Assembly: GCA_019058515.1 (NCBI GenBank)
Contig: JAHPYY010000216.1
Location: 1 to 45,222 of the forward strand
DNA length: 45,222 nucleotides
Direction of reading: 5' to 3'
Origin: Promethearchaeota archaeon
Lineage (GTDB): Archaea > Asgardarchaeota > Lokiarchaeia > Sigynarchaeales > SOKP01
Position numbers and translations under genes: made by a program. Below the pieces are notes generated by a model that saw only the letters and a list, made by a program, of their open reading frames with translations, was not told the DNA's origin and did no database searches. This document shows, one piece after another, positions 32,404 through 41,630 of this stretch (positions are counted from its first letter, which is position 1; each line of letters starts with the position of its first letter).

Positions 32404-32740
32404 TTGGAGTGTGCCCAGAAGAGTTCTGATTCCAGATAATGAGTGCGTGTTAATTAAATGTAATTACCCACTCTAAACATACCTACACCCTTCCTGACAT
32501 ATTTATTTAAGACTTATAAGATTATATTTGTAGTTGGGGAAATTTGGAGATTTAAATATTTAAAAAGAACGATAGCTAGAAGATTTCTTCAATATATTGG
32601 ATATTGTTGACCTATTTTTTCTTAGAGAGAAATAGTGAAATTACTTTTTCACTTGCTTGTATTGTTCTAAAAAGTAGAATCAATAATAAATTATATAAAT
32701 AAGTTCTTTTAATTAGATTCTAGAAAAATATTCAAAAGCG
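32404..32740. promoter_or_regulatory. Intergenic region with imperfect hairpin and TATA box of the third 7TM-DHp gene
   Basis: No coding sequence. An imperfect inverted repeat spans 32441-32473: outer GAGTG with CACTC, inner TAATTA with TAATTA, loop AATG, with mismatches between the two parts. TTATATAAATA at 32691-32701 followed by AGTTC is the same promoter as that at 8000-8009, again about 40 bases before the ATG (32741). Confidence 0.5.
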
Positions 32741-33595
32741 ATGAATGTTCTCGTATTTGTTATCTCAATAATTATCTTAATAACAAGATTGATTGGATTT
32801 TGGGTTAGTTTAGAGTTATATTTAGGAGGAAAGAAGAGATTATTAACCATAATCCTTATAGGATGGATTACATGGATCTTATCGACAGTCTGTATGTTTT
32901 TCCAACTCTTTTTAAGTAATGCGATGTTAAACGCGTATTTAAATTTTCTAATTGCTTTTTTGTCAACACTCGGTGCATACTTCTATGTATGGGGTTTAAA
33001 CTTATATATCTTTAAAATTAATAACAAATTAATGGTTTACTTAATTATAATTTTATCAATTTTGGTTTTTCTTACAGGTTATATAATTAATTTTGAGATT
33101 GCAACATTATTTTGCTTACTTGGATTGATCGGAATGCTTTCCGCAACGTTTTATGTACCAATTGCGAAAAGGAAGGACTTTAGGAGCATTTTGGGAAGAA
33201 CTGCTTATTTATATTATTCTATTCTCTCGTTAATTATTCCGTTTATTATTATAACAGTCTATATCTCTAGTCTGGGATACGATTATGGTTTATTTAACGA
33301 GGAGGATCCAATACTCATTTTAGCTTATTATATTCCTTCCATTATAATTTATATTTTGCTTAGCATATTACTTATTCATATGGAATATACGATCACTGAG
33401 CGTAAAAAAAACCAAATAAAGGACAAATTCTCCCACAACTTAGGCAACATTCTTCAAACGATTTCATTGATATTTTCAATAGATGAAGAACAAAAAGAAA
33501 TTAGCGACGATAAAGAAACAGAAGACATGGGTTCTCTTTTAAAAATCAAACTAAAAGAAGCTGCAAATCTACTAAAGGAAATTAGAAAGCTTTGA
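32741..33595 (+). CDS. Seven-helix membrane protein with orphan DHp-like hairpin (copy 3)
   Basis: 284 residues, the closest relative of the gene at 8049 along its entire length and in its promoter. Same seven helices, KDKFSHNLGNILQTI with His 232, and LKEIRKL at the end, no ATPase lobe. The charged linker between the two DHp-like helices differs (EQKEISDDKETED here). It stands alone on the plus strand, with a minus-strand 7-helix protein downstream. Role as in copy 1: possible phosphoacceptor or dimeric sensor dependent on a separate kinase. Confidence 0.75.
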   Translation: MNVLVFVISIIILITRLIGFWVSLELYLGGKKRLLTIILIGWITWILSTVCMFFQLFLSNAMLNAYLNFLIAFLSTLGAYFYVWGLNLYIFKINNKLMVYLIIILSILVFLTGYIINFEIATLFCLLGLIGMLSATFYVPIAKRKDFRSILGRTAYLYYSILSLIIPFIIITVYISSLGYDYGLFNEEDPILILAYYIPSIIIYILLSILLIHMEYTITERKKNQIKDKFSHNLGNILQTISLIFSIDEEQKEISDDKETEDMGSLLKIKLKEAANLLKEIRKL

Positions 33596-33670
33596 TATTT
33601 ACACTATAAAATTATAGGTTATTCGCTGTTAGATAATATTTTCCAGCCAATTTAACTTATATTTCTAATA

Positions 33671-34381
33671 TTAATGTTTTATCCATTTTGGTAAGAAGAA
33701 CCCAAAATAAAATTCAATAGCACTTGATATTAAGATTAATCTCACTATAACAAGCGTAATCGCTGTTAGAGGGAAAAGTCCAGCATCCAGAAGTGCTCCG
33801 ATAAAAAACGAAAACCAAGCTAATATTATAAAATAACCCTTATATTTTAAAATAGGATCCTTTGAGATAATTGGTTCCCGTCCGAAGATAATCCCAGTTA
33901 TTAATCCAATAATTAATAATGCTAAGATATACAGCAAAAATGGGAGACTGAGATGAATATCAAATATTCCCGTTTTTTCACCCACCACAGCGAGATCAGT
34001 AAATATAAAATAAATCAAGAAGATTTCATAGACAATTGCTTGGATAAAAAAGATAACGAGAATTAATTTAAGCTTATTCGGATAGATCAGAGAAGTGAAA
34101 AGCTTCATCCAAAACAACATGGCAATCGGCGGCCAAATAAAGGCGATAAGAAAATAAAACTCGTCTGAAAAAGATACACCTGTGATCAAGACATACAAAA
34201 AGTTAAATCCACTATTAAACCAAGGGCCAACTAATAAAATCCACGCCGTTGCTGCGTAGATAAAGTCTGAATTCTTAAATTGTTTATACTTTAAAAGTAA
34301 TTTAATCGCCATAATAAAGGAAATAACGATAAATATTAGCGAAAAACTTCCTTCTAAAATTTGGTCAAGCGTTAGGGCCAT
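33671..34381 (-). CDS. Seven-helix membrane protein, unknown
   Basis: 236 residues with seven hydrophobic segments (about 12-32, 42-68, 75-97, 104-130, 148-168, 182-203 and 207-228) and short loops. No catalytic or transport motif seen. ATG at 34381. It lies on the same strand downstream of a beta-sandwich surface protein; two other 7-helix proteins (36221, 40822) stand next to the other surface-protein sets, which suggests a common role. Confidence 0.65.
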   Translation of the reverse strand: MALTLDQILEGSFSLIFIVISFIMAIKLLLKYKQFKNSDFIYAATAWILLVGPWFNSGFNFLYVLITGVSFSDEFYFLIAFIWPPIAMLFWMKLFTSLIYPNKLKLILVIFFIQAIVYEIFLIYFIFTDLAVVGEKTGIFDIHLSLPFLLYILALLIIGLITGIIFGREPIISKDPILKYKGYFIILAWFSFFIGALLDAGLFPLTAITLVIVRLILISSAIEFYFGFFLPKWIKH

Positions 34382-34508
34382 TTTAAAAAATTAACCTATG
34401 TCACTTAAATTAATTACATATTTACAATAGAATTATAGAATTTATAGTTTGATATCAACAAAAAGTGACTTTAGAAATACGGAAACATTACAATAAAAAA
34501 ATTCAAAT

Positions 34509-35360
34509 TCAAAAAAGTTCTTCTCGCGTGATATATACATGTAATAATATTGCTACTGATAATAAGCAAATGAGAGTTATTATTGCAACTGTAAATAATA
34601 TCTGAGGCATCAAAGGATGAACAATTTTGAACGGTTCACAACAATCAAACACAGCAGGATCATCGACATCTCTTATATAAACGCTGTATTCTGTGCTAGG
34701 CTCATAAACATCAACATTCCATAAATACTGACCAGTATTATCAACAGAAGTAGCAATATATTCGAGAAATTCTGTATCTTTATACAATTCAATTGATACG
34801 CGGTCTATATTTCCAACTGAAATCCACGCGATTTCGCATTTTTCTCCTGTATTGAGTTCTATAGCGCTTCTAGGGTAAAGAACCATAAGCTTAGGGTAAT
34901 TGATTTTAAAATGGGTACTGTAATCTTCGACCATTGGATCGAGGTGGTCAGATACTCGAATTCTATAATCTGCTCCCTTACGATAATTTGTTCGTCTAAT
35001 ATACCAATAGTACTCGCCATCGTTCTCAGTTGATTCCGCTAGAGTCTCTATTAATGCATTTCCCTTAAATAGCTCTATATTGACACCATTAGTAATTCCT
35101 CTCGAACTCCATTCAATTCTTGAAGTTAGTCCTTCGTACCAGCTAGTGTTACTATCTGGAACTGCAATAACTATGTCAGGTATGAAAGCGGATTTTGGTA
35201 AAGGATCTTCTTCTTCAATATAATTACCACGATCTACAGAACTAAATTTAGATGAGTTGGAAGATTGAATAGCGGTTAAACATGAAATTGAAGCAAATAG
35301 CACAGTATTGATTGAGAACGATACGAGTAGCACTATAGTGAACTTTGCGATTCTGGTCAT
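34509..35360 (-). CDS. Membrane-anchored surface protein with two Kre9/KNH-type beta-sandwich domains
   Basis: 283 residues. Signal sequence or N-terminal anchor (about 8-30), two Ig-like domains (about 62-150 and 153-245), each of the pattern S-W-Y-E-G, I-x-W-x-S-x-G, V-x-I-E-L-(F/Y)-K, x-D-G-(E/Q)-Y-x-W and Y-x-(I/V)-x-(I/V)-x-D, and a C-terminal membrane helix (about 250-273). The domain pattern fits the Ser-Thr-rich GPI-anchored/Kre9-KNH family. It faces the outside and binds or builds the cell surface. It follows a transglutaminase-like gene, as does its paralog at 38633. Confidence 0.75.
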   Translation of the reverse strand: MTRIAKFTIVLLVSFSINTVLFASISCLTAIQSSNSSKFSSVDRGNYIEEEDPLPKSAFIPDIVIAVPDSNTSWYEGLTSRIEWSSRGITNGVNIELFKGNALIETLAESTENDGEYYWYIRRTNYRKGADYRIRVSDHLDPMVEDYSTHFKINYPKLMVLYPRSAIELNTGEKCEIAWISVGNIDRVSIELYKDTEFLEYIATSVDNTGQYLWNVDVYEPSTEYSVYIRDVDDPAVFDCCEPFKIVHPLMPQILFTVAIITLICLLSVAILLHVYITREELF

Positions 35361-35492
35361 TATTCTTGAGTTTTGAATATAACTTGGATCATATAGCTAC
35401 TGTATATTCTTTTTTCTCACAATTAAACATAAAAATTTAATGAATAACACGGATATACTATCGAAATAAAAACTTTTTTTAGGAGTCGTCGA

Positions 35493-36026
35493 CTAATCTA
35501 AAGCTCCTGCAACAACGATATACCATTGCGCTATCCAATCTGTATCCTGTTCTCCTAAGAGCACCTGAGGTTCTAATAAAATCCATTCTCCTGCCGCTAA
35601 ACCTATGTCTGTGAGATCGTCGTAATACCAGTAACCATAGCCTGAAAGAGAACTCAGATGAATTAATACCATTTCGTGAGCTTCTTCATTATCATTTCTA
35701 AAAAATCCAACCGCAGAATCAACCCCAACAGCTTCGAATAATGTCACCCCTAAGATTGTAAAATCATCGCAATCACCAGAGCGAAAACCAAGTGTTTCGA
35801 CTGGGGCGAAAAATATGTCGCTTAAATCGTATTCATAACTAATGTATTGTACAATAAAATCCAAAATTTTCCTGATTTTTACCATACTTGAATCAGAGTT
35901 ACTTACACTAATTAAATCAACGACTTCATTTATCTTATCACTAGCAGTTTTTTTACTATATTCTCCGACTACAGAGTAATAATCTTGTTCTAAACCGGCC
36001 CAAGATTTCCTACCAAGATCATGCAA
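35493..36026 (-). pseudogene. N-terminally truncated transglutaminase-like gene
   Basis: 177 codons that match the last 176 residues of the intact gene at 39657-40592, with high nucleotide identity. The catalytic core is still there: S-G-D-C-D-D, E-E-A-H-E-M-V and WILLEPQ. Similarity stops abruptly at 36027, where a TAA stands directly before the TTG that could serve as start; in the intact gene this TTG is an internal Leu codon. The membrane anchor and coiled coil (some 134 residues) are missing. A shortened cytosolic protein is possible but unlikely. Confidence 0.8.
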
Positions 36027-36220
36027 TTATTAGTTCTAAGATTGAAGAGCATGACACATTGTTAAACATTTTTAGTGGAGTTGTAGTATTAAAACGATAC
36101 AAAATTAACTTCTAAATTTATTTTTTGTTGTAACTTAGAATAGAGTTTAATTAATTGATTAAAAATTTTAATACATACTGTATTTCAAAGTTTGCAAATC
36201 TATTAATATTTTCTGACAAC

Positions 36221-36928
36221 TTATTTTTTAAATTCAAGAAAAGCTGATGTTATAAAGATAGTTGAGCCTATGGTTACTAAAAGCATAATCATTTGAGATA
36301 ATATTCTAACAAAAGGATCTAAAAATATTTGAGATATATAATAGAGATTAGCCATAAATAATAATAAAGCCACACCAATAACAATTTCCTCCCATTTTTT
36401 TTTCATTCGAGGATCGCTTAAATCCTTCAATATTTTAATATTAAAATACATTACAAGGAAAAGCCGTAGATTTAATTCAAAAAGCAGAGCAATCTCATAT
36501 TCAATAGACCATATCACTAATTCTCCTTGAAAACTGACACCTCCATATCCAAAGATAGCAATTAAAATCCCTATTGAAAAAATTACAACAGCAATAATTA
36601 TCATAATTCTTTTTGTTTGTTGAGAAAAAGGAGGTTCATTTTTATACATTAAGATAGAAAAGTATATTAAACATAGATATCCTATATATCCAAGGAACAT
36701 TAACATATTAATAAGGACATAGTTTAGTAAAAATGGAACTTTACTATTAACAAAAACATGCATTATTGGAGCTAGGATCGCTGCAATAGCTGTTAAAACG
36801 AAATATAGACTAAAAAGTATTGTAGAAAGTTTTCTATTCTTCTTTAAAATCTTGTTCGCGATAAAAAAGTAAAAAATCGCAATAACAAATCCTAATATAA
36901 ACATGAAAATCGTTTCTAATTCCATCAT
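36221..36928 (-). CDS. Seven-helix membrane protein, unknown
   Basis: 235 residues, seven hydrophobic segments (about 5-24, 34-60, 68-92, 107-126, 138-162, 182-202 and 205-228), loops short and basic on one side. No family recognised. ATG at 36928. On the same strand upstream of the truncated transglutaminase copy and the surface protein at 34509. Topology resembles that of the membrane part of the 7TM-DHp family, but it has no DHp-like tail. Confidence 0.62.
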   Translation of the reverse strand: MMELETIFMFILGFVIAIFYFFIANKILKKNRKLSTILFSLYFVLTAIAAILAPIMHVFVNSKVPFLLNYVLINMLMFLGYIGYLCLIYFSILMYKNEPPFSQQTKRIMIIIAVVIFSIGILIAIFGYGGVSFQGELVIWSIEYEIALLFELNLRLFLVMYFNIKILKDLSDPRMKKKWEEIVIGVALLLFMANLYYISQIFLDPFVRILSQMIMLLVTIGSTIFITSAFLEFKK

Positions 36929-37040
36929 ATTTCACTTTTATTTATTGGTTGGTTATTTCATTTTAAAATTATTATAATAAAGAGCATATTTAAACCTTTT
37001 TTAATAGTCTTTTTACCAAAATTTTTTTCCATAAATTCTT

Positions 37041-37199
37041 TTAGAATTTTGTTAAATAGATTCCTATTTGTCTTATGAAGTGGAAATAAGCATAATCTTT
37101 AAATCTATGAATTGTTCTCGGAGGTAGGAAACTTCCTATTATTTGCTCTATTTCTTTAATGTCCTTAGTTTGGGAATTGTTTTTAGAGGAGTATAGCAA
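37041..37199 (-). CDS. Possible small ORF or gene remnant
   Basis: Minus-strand frame of 52 codons from TTG 37199: K-D-I-K-E-I-E-Q-I-I-G-S-F, then LPPRTIHRFKDYAYFHFIRQ. The composition looks like protein rather than random AT-rich sequence, but there is no family match I know and no clear ribosome-binding site. It may be the end of a lost gene. It occupies half of the 320-base gap between neighbouring genes; the rest shows nothing. Confidence 0.25.
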   Translation of the reverse strand: MLYSSKNNSQTKDIKEIEQIIGSFLPPRTIHRFKDYAYFHFIRQIGIYLTKF

Positions 37200-37249
37200 T
37201 GTTTATAATTAATATTATTACCTATCTCCTCAATTGAGAAATAAATACT

Positions 37250-38128
37250 TTATATAAAATCAACAATATCTGAATAACTATATTTTAGTTTTACTCCAAA
37301 ATAACTCTTAACAATATCAAGTAAAAAATTAAGTTCGTATAATTCGAAGTTTCTTAAATGTTTCATTTCAAGAAAATCTTTTATCTCCATAATGTTATAT
37401 TTTTCTTTTTTATCTCGAAATTCTTGAATAATGGATAGCACATTTTGATAAAAATCTTTTATTCTTTTTTTTAGAATGATAAATCCTTCAATAATATTAT
37501 CATTCTCAAAAAATTCAGCAATTAGACTATTTTCCATTTTAATTTTTTTGGAATCTAATTTTGGTTTTCCTTTTGTTTTCAACTCATCAACTATAATAGA
37601 ATTTTTATATTTCGATTTTTCTAAATTATTATACTTATTTCTTGAAATTATTTCAATCTTAAACTCAAACAAATCATCAAGTAAATTGTTAAAGAATTCT
37701 ATAATAGCTTTGTTTAATTGAATATCAAAATAATCCAAAACAATAATACATTTTTTCTTTAAGAGGATTGAAGTAAACACGTAGGCAATTGAGACTGATG
37801 GGAAGTTATTTTTAACCATATATAATGAATCCTTATTTATTTTTAATGATTGTGTATTTAAATTGAAAGTATCATCTTCTAATTGAATAGCTTCAAGTTC
37901 AAAATCTATTTTATTATACCCTCTTATTTTAAACTGTTTATCTAAAAATATCTGAAAATGGTGAATACAAACTAAGCTTTTTGGTACAAAGATTGTAGCT
38001 AAATGAGAAGTATTAGCAACTATCGACTCTGGGATATTTAAGATCTTACGCAAGCCACATATTGGACATGTTACTTCAATATCAACTGATTTATTTTCAT
38101 TAAATAAATTATCTACATTATCACTCAT
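37250..38128 (-). CDS. Zinc-ribbon-like protein, unknown
   Basis: 292 residues, soluble, Lys- and Ile-rich. Residues 18-75 form a small Cys/His domain: CPICG, then the segment I-P-E-S-I and, later, V-C-I-H-H-F-Q, which could bind one zinc through two Cys, one Cys and one His. The remaining 200 residues are predicted mixed alpha/beta with a helical C-terminal third (KKRIKDFYQNVLSIIQEF, DFLEMKHLRNFEL). I cannot name a family. It lies between a 7-helix protein and the surface-protein set at 38633, same strand. Ribosome-binding site not obvious. Confidence 0.6.
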   Translation of the reverse strand: MSDNVDNLFNENKSVDIEVTCPICGLRKILNIPESIVANTSHLATIFVPKSLVCIHHFQIFLDKQFKIRGYNKIDFELEAIQLEDDTFNLNTQSLKINKDSLYMVKNNFPSVSIAYVFTSILLKKKCIIVLDYFDIQLNKAIIEFFNNLLDDLFEFKIEIISRNKYNNLEKSKYKNSIIVDELKTKGKPKLDSKKIKMENSLIAEFFENDNIIEGFIILKKRIKDFYQNVLSIIQEFRDKKEKYNIMEIKDFLEMKHLRNFELYELNFLLDIVKSYFGVKLKYSYSDIVDFI

Positions 38129-38632
38129 ACCTTAATTCCTCACACATTCTCTCTTATATAAGTAGAAATATTAATATATAAAATTATCTTATTCCAGATT
38201 ATTCTATGAGAAAAAGGAGTTTTGAATATCTTATTTCTATTGATGTCTCCTTCTTGTATAAAGTTCGGGAATGATGGTTATGGTTATCTTATGACTGACG
38301 GAAAAAGTATACCACTAAATTATATAAAAGCTTTTTCTCTTACTGAAGTTAAAAAAAAGCTTATTGATCTTGTTAAAGTTCAAAACCGTAGCTTATAATT
38401 TACGACAAGTACTTACATTCATTAGGATAAATTCCATGAGTTTTAATACGCTCTTTAAGTTTGGAATATACACAATAAAACCTTTAATTGGTACAGTTGT
38501 ACTATCAATAATAATCTAAGAAATAATTATAAAAGTATAGGATAGAAGGTTTAGCTCAAACAGATTCAATCGTTCAAATCCTTTGATACTGTTAGGATTA
38601 TATTGGTATAAAGTTGATGATTAGAATATTAA
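38129..38632. other. 504-bp intergenic region with one possible small ORF
   Basis: A plus-strand frame from ATG 38243 (or TTG 38222) to TAA 38398 encodes 51 residues, with the segment GNDGYGYLMTDGKSIPLNYI. AAGGAG at 38214-38219 and a TATA-like AATATATAAAA at about 38172-38182 precede it, but the ribosome-binding site is two bases from the TTG and 23 from the ATG, so neither start is convincing. It may be a remnant. The rest, 38399-38632, contains nothing I can name. Confidence 0.25.
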
Positions 38633-39490
38633 TTAAGACGGCATTTCTCTATTTTTTTTAGATCTTTGTTTATTAAGGTAAATATACGAAATAGTTCCAA
38701 TGCTTAATATGATTATTATGGTAGTACCAATTACGCTACCGATAATAATGATTGGCATATGGGGGTTATCAATTTTGAACGCTTGAGACGAATCAAACAC
38801 TGCAGAATCCTCTTTATCTCTTATTTGAATGGAATAATCAGCGCCTGTTTCGTAAAATCCCACGCTCCACTCGTATAGACCGTCGTTTTCCGTAGAAGAG
38901 GAGATATACTCGATAAATCGTGAGTCTTTATACAATTCAATCGACACATCGTTAACATATCCAACTGAATCCCATGTGATTGTATACACTTCTCCGGCGT
39001 TAATTATTGAATTAGCAGCGGGTTTTGAAATAGTAATTGAAGCGTAATTAATTTTGAAAAAGTCGCTGTACGCTTCAACGGTGGAATCGGAATGATCGGT
39101 TATTCGAATCCTAAAATTAATTCCTTTGTAATTCTCTGTGGTCGGTATAGCCCATTCGTACTCTCCATCGTTCTCAGTTGCGACTACTATGGTCTCTACT
39201 AAATCCGTGCATTTATATAAACTCAAATCGACAGACGAGATCTCTCCGTCAGATGTCCATTGTATTGTATAAGTGTTGCCTTCATACCAACTAGAGGTGA
39301 TATTTGGGTTTGCTACAGTCAATTCGGAGGCAATTTTAGGTTTTTCTAAAAATGATGTTGATTCTTTATCAATTTCCCAAGCCCACAGAGCAGGTTTCTG
39401 CAGTATTAAAGAAAAAGTGATCACGTTAAATGTTAATAAAACTATGAAAGTCTTAGTTAACTTCATTCTAATCATTTTGTTGAATTTCAA
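38633..39490 (-). CDS. Membrane-anchored surface protein with two Kre9/KNH-type beta-sandwich domains
   Basis: 285 residues. N-terminal hydrophobic segment (about 12-30), two Ig-like domains (about 55-150 and 153-248: SWYEGNTYTIQWTSDGEIS, VDLSLYKCTDL, ENDGEYEW, then ENDGLYEWSVGFYETG), C-terminal membrane helix (about 252-273) and basic tail KQRSKKNR. Close paralog of 34509 and of the C-terminal part of 42836. It follows the intact transglutaminase-like gene by some 165 bases on the same strand, as in the other set. Substrate or structural partner of that enzyme is a reasonable inference. Confidence 0.78.
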   Translation of the reverse strand: MKFNKMIRMKLTKTFIVLLTFNVITFSLILQKPALWAWEIDKESTSFLEKPKIASELTVANPNITSSWYEGNTYTIQWTSDGEISSVDLSLYKCTDLVETIVVATENDGEYEWAIPTTENYKGINFRIRITDHSDSTVEAYSDFFKINYASITISKPAANSIINAGEVYTITWDSVGYVNDVSIELYKDSRFIEYISSSTENDGLYEWSVGFYETGADYSIQIRDKEDSAVFDSSQAFKIDNPHMPIIIIGSVIGTTIIIILSIGTISYIYLNKQRSKKNREMPS

Positions 39491-39656
39491 ATTTTCTTGT
39501 ATTAGTCTTGTTTCTATGAAATCTAGGTTTTACAATCTCACAAACAACCTAATTTTAATCTTATTTTTAAAGAAATAAAAATAGTGTTCTTATTTAATAA
39601 AAGTATAATAAACCTTTCATAGAGGAAATATAATAGGTAATAAACATCAGAAAAAA

Positions 39657-40592
39657 TTAATCTAAAGCCCCTGCAACAACGATATACCATTGCGTCATCC
39701 AATCAGTATCCTGTTCTCCTAAGAGAACCTGAGGTTCTAATAAAATCCATTCTCCTGCCGCTAAACCTATGTCTGTGAGATCGTCGTAATACCAGTAACC
39801 ATAGCCTGAAAGAGAACTCAGGTGTACTAACACCATTGCATGAGCTTCTTCATTATTATTTATAAAAAAGCCCACTGCAGAATCAATCCCAACAGCTTCG
39901 AATAATATAGCTCCTAAGATACTAAAATCATCACAATCACCAGAGCGAAAACCAAGCGTTTCAACGGGGGCGGAAAATAAATCGTTTAAATCGTATTCAT
40001 AGCTAATATATTCTACAATAAAATCCAAAATTTTCCTGATTTTTACCGTGTTTGAATCAGAGTTACTCACACTAATTAAATCAACGACATCATCTATCTT
40101 ATCACTAGCAGTTTTGAAACTATACTCTCCGACCACAGAATTGTAATCTTGTTCTAATCCAGCCCAAGATTTCCTACCAAGATCGTGCAATCCTAAGTCC
40201 GCGGCAAAATCTACTTGATCTTGCCAGTATTGAATGGGTTCCTGACCCCAGTATGTTGCTCCAGTAAAACCTTTGCTCTGCCGTAGATTATCGTAATATG
40301 AAGCTAAAGAATTCCCGATTCGAAGGCATTGCTCTACTTCCAACTCGTTTTCTAAGTCGTCGTAATTATCTTCTAGATACTCATTCCGATCTTCCAATTC
40401 TTCTGAAATTGCGACAAAATAGACAACATTTACCCCTAATATAATTAAGACAACTGATTGCACGCATATTACCACAATTAAACAAATGGGAAGTAAATGC
40501 TCTTTCACATAGTCAAAATTTGGTAGTTTCAAATTTGGTTTTCTTAATTTAATATTTGGTTTTTTAAATTTCATCTTTTTCACCTTTCTCAT
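39657..40592 (-). CDS. Membrane-anchored transglutaminase-like protein
   Basis: 311 residues. Basic N-terminus (KKMKFKKPNIKLRKPNLKL), one membrane helix (about 33-58), coiled coil (about 58-85, SEELEDRNEYLEDNYDDLEN), then a transglutaminase-like domain. Catalytic residues: Cys 220 in S-G-D-C-D-D, His 251 in E-E-A-H-A-M-V, and Glu 286 in WILLEPQ, where many relatives have Asp. This fold includes cross-linking enzymes and cysteine proteases; the anchor places it at the cell surface. A truncated copy is at 35493. ATG at 40592 with a second ATG six codons later. Confidence 0.8.
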   Translation of the reverse strand: MRKVKKMKFKKPNIKLRKPNLKLPNFDYVKEHLLPICLIVVICVQSVVLIILGVNVVYFVAISEELEDRNEYLEDNYDDLENELEVEQCLRIGNSLASYYDNLRQSKGFTGATYWGQEPIQYWQDQVDFAADLGLHDLGRKSWAGLEQDYNSVVGEYSFKTASDKIDDVVDLISVSNSDSNTVKIRKILDFIVEYISYEYDLNDLFSAPVETLGFRSGDCDDFSILGAILFEAVGIDSAVGFFINNNEEAHAMVLVHLSSLSGYGYWYYDDLTDIGLAAGEWILLEPQVLLGEQDTDWMTQWYIVVAGALD

Positions 40593-40821
40593 TTAAATTT
40601 CTTATTTAATAGATCTTTTTTTTCTATGTTGGTATATCACACTATATTCACTGGGGATACTTTAAACTTTTCTTAGGAAAATTAAATTCCCGTTTTATTG
40701 CTTGTTCTTTCCCAAATTTCGTCGAATTTGTGAAGTTTAGATATATTTATTACGAATCTCAGACTTACCTTGAATAACAATTCGTTAAATCGGGAGTGAT
40801 GTAGTTTTTAGCTTCTTAAGT

Positions 40822-41472
40822 TTGATATTTTATATAGTAAACATTACGCTATCCATTATTATAGCACTTCTTATCATCGAACGGCTTTACATCTCCAAGA
40901 AATTTACTAAAGAAAACGATTTCCATCTCTACAACGATTTGTTCTCTTGGGAGGTGTTTTTCTTCACTGTCAGTATATCAAATGTTATCACTGTGCTAAT
41001 GATGTTTTTCACTTTTAACGAGCTTATTTCAATATTACTTATTAAAATGAGCTTACTATTGGTTCTTATTGCCTTTTGGATTAAAATCATCCATCTGGAA
41101 AAAGTAATGAATATAATAACCTACGAACGACATTATTTTGCAGGTATAATCCCCTGTATTTTTGTTATTATCTTGCTATTCATAGGTGTGCCTATCTTTC
41201 TATTCTCGATTATTGTGTTAGTTTGTACTCTCGTCCCGTATTTGATAATGTTGACTTTTTTTCGCAATAGCGATATTTCGAATAATGAATTAGCCCGAGT
41301 ATTTTTCGGTTCAATATTGATCGGAATTAGTTCTTTCTTTACCTCTGGAGTTTTATTTGATTTCGAAATCGTGGTTCCCTTCCTTGATTTGATTAGTTTC
41401 ATTGGTTCTCTAATTTTGATAGGGGGTACCATATTCATTTCATTGAGTTTTGGAAAAAAATTATTAACTTAA
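40822..41472 (+). CDS. Seven-helix membrane protein, unknown
   Basis: 216 residues, seven hydrophobic segments (about 2-22, 38-62, 66-86, 103-125, 127-147, 160-180 and 185-210). No motif recognised. The first start in frame is TTG at 40822. The frame is open further upstream but offers no better start. Ahead of the transglutaminase-like gene at 41631 on the same strand and divergent from the transglutaminase-like gene at 39657, with the promoters of both in the 230-bp spacer. Confidence 0.6.
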   Translation: MIFYIVNITLSIIIALLIIERLYISKKFTKENDFHLYNDLFSWEVFFFTVSISNVITVLMMFFTFNELISILLIKMSLLLVLIAFWIKIIHLEKVMNIITYERHYFAGIIPCIFVIILLFIGVPIFLFSIIVLVCTLVPYLIMLTFFRNSDISNNELARVFFGSILIGISSFFTSGVLFDFEIVVPFLDLISFIGSLILIGGTIFISLSFGKKLLT

Positions 41473-41630
41473 GAGATCTTGGGATTTTTGGAGAGAGATA
41501 CTAAAATCCCTAAAAAAACATTTTTTAGGATAGAGTTCTATACTTTAGGTAATTACTTAATAAGAGTTGATGAAAGATAAAGACCATAGGGAACTCAAGT
41601 AAGCATAAGATATATCTTTATATCACCCTC

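Noticed and set aside
37120..37140. Short palindrome TAGGAA-AC-TTCCTA
   Set aside because: A six-base stem with a two-base loop occurs easily by chance and falls inside a possible small ORF.
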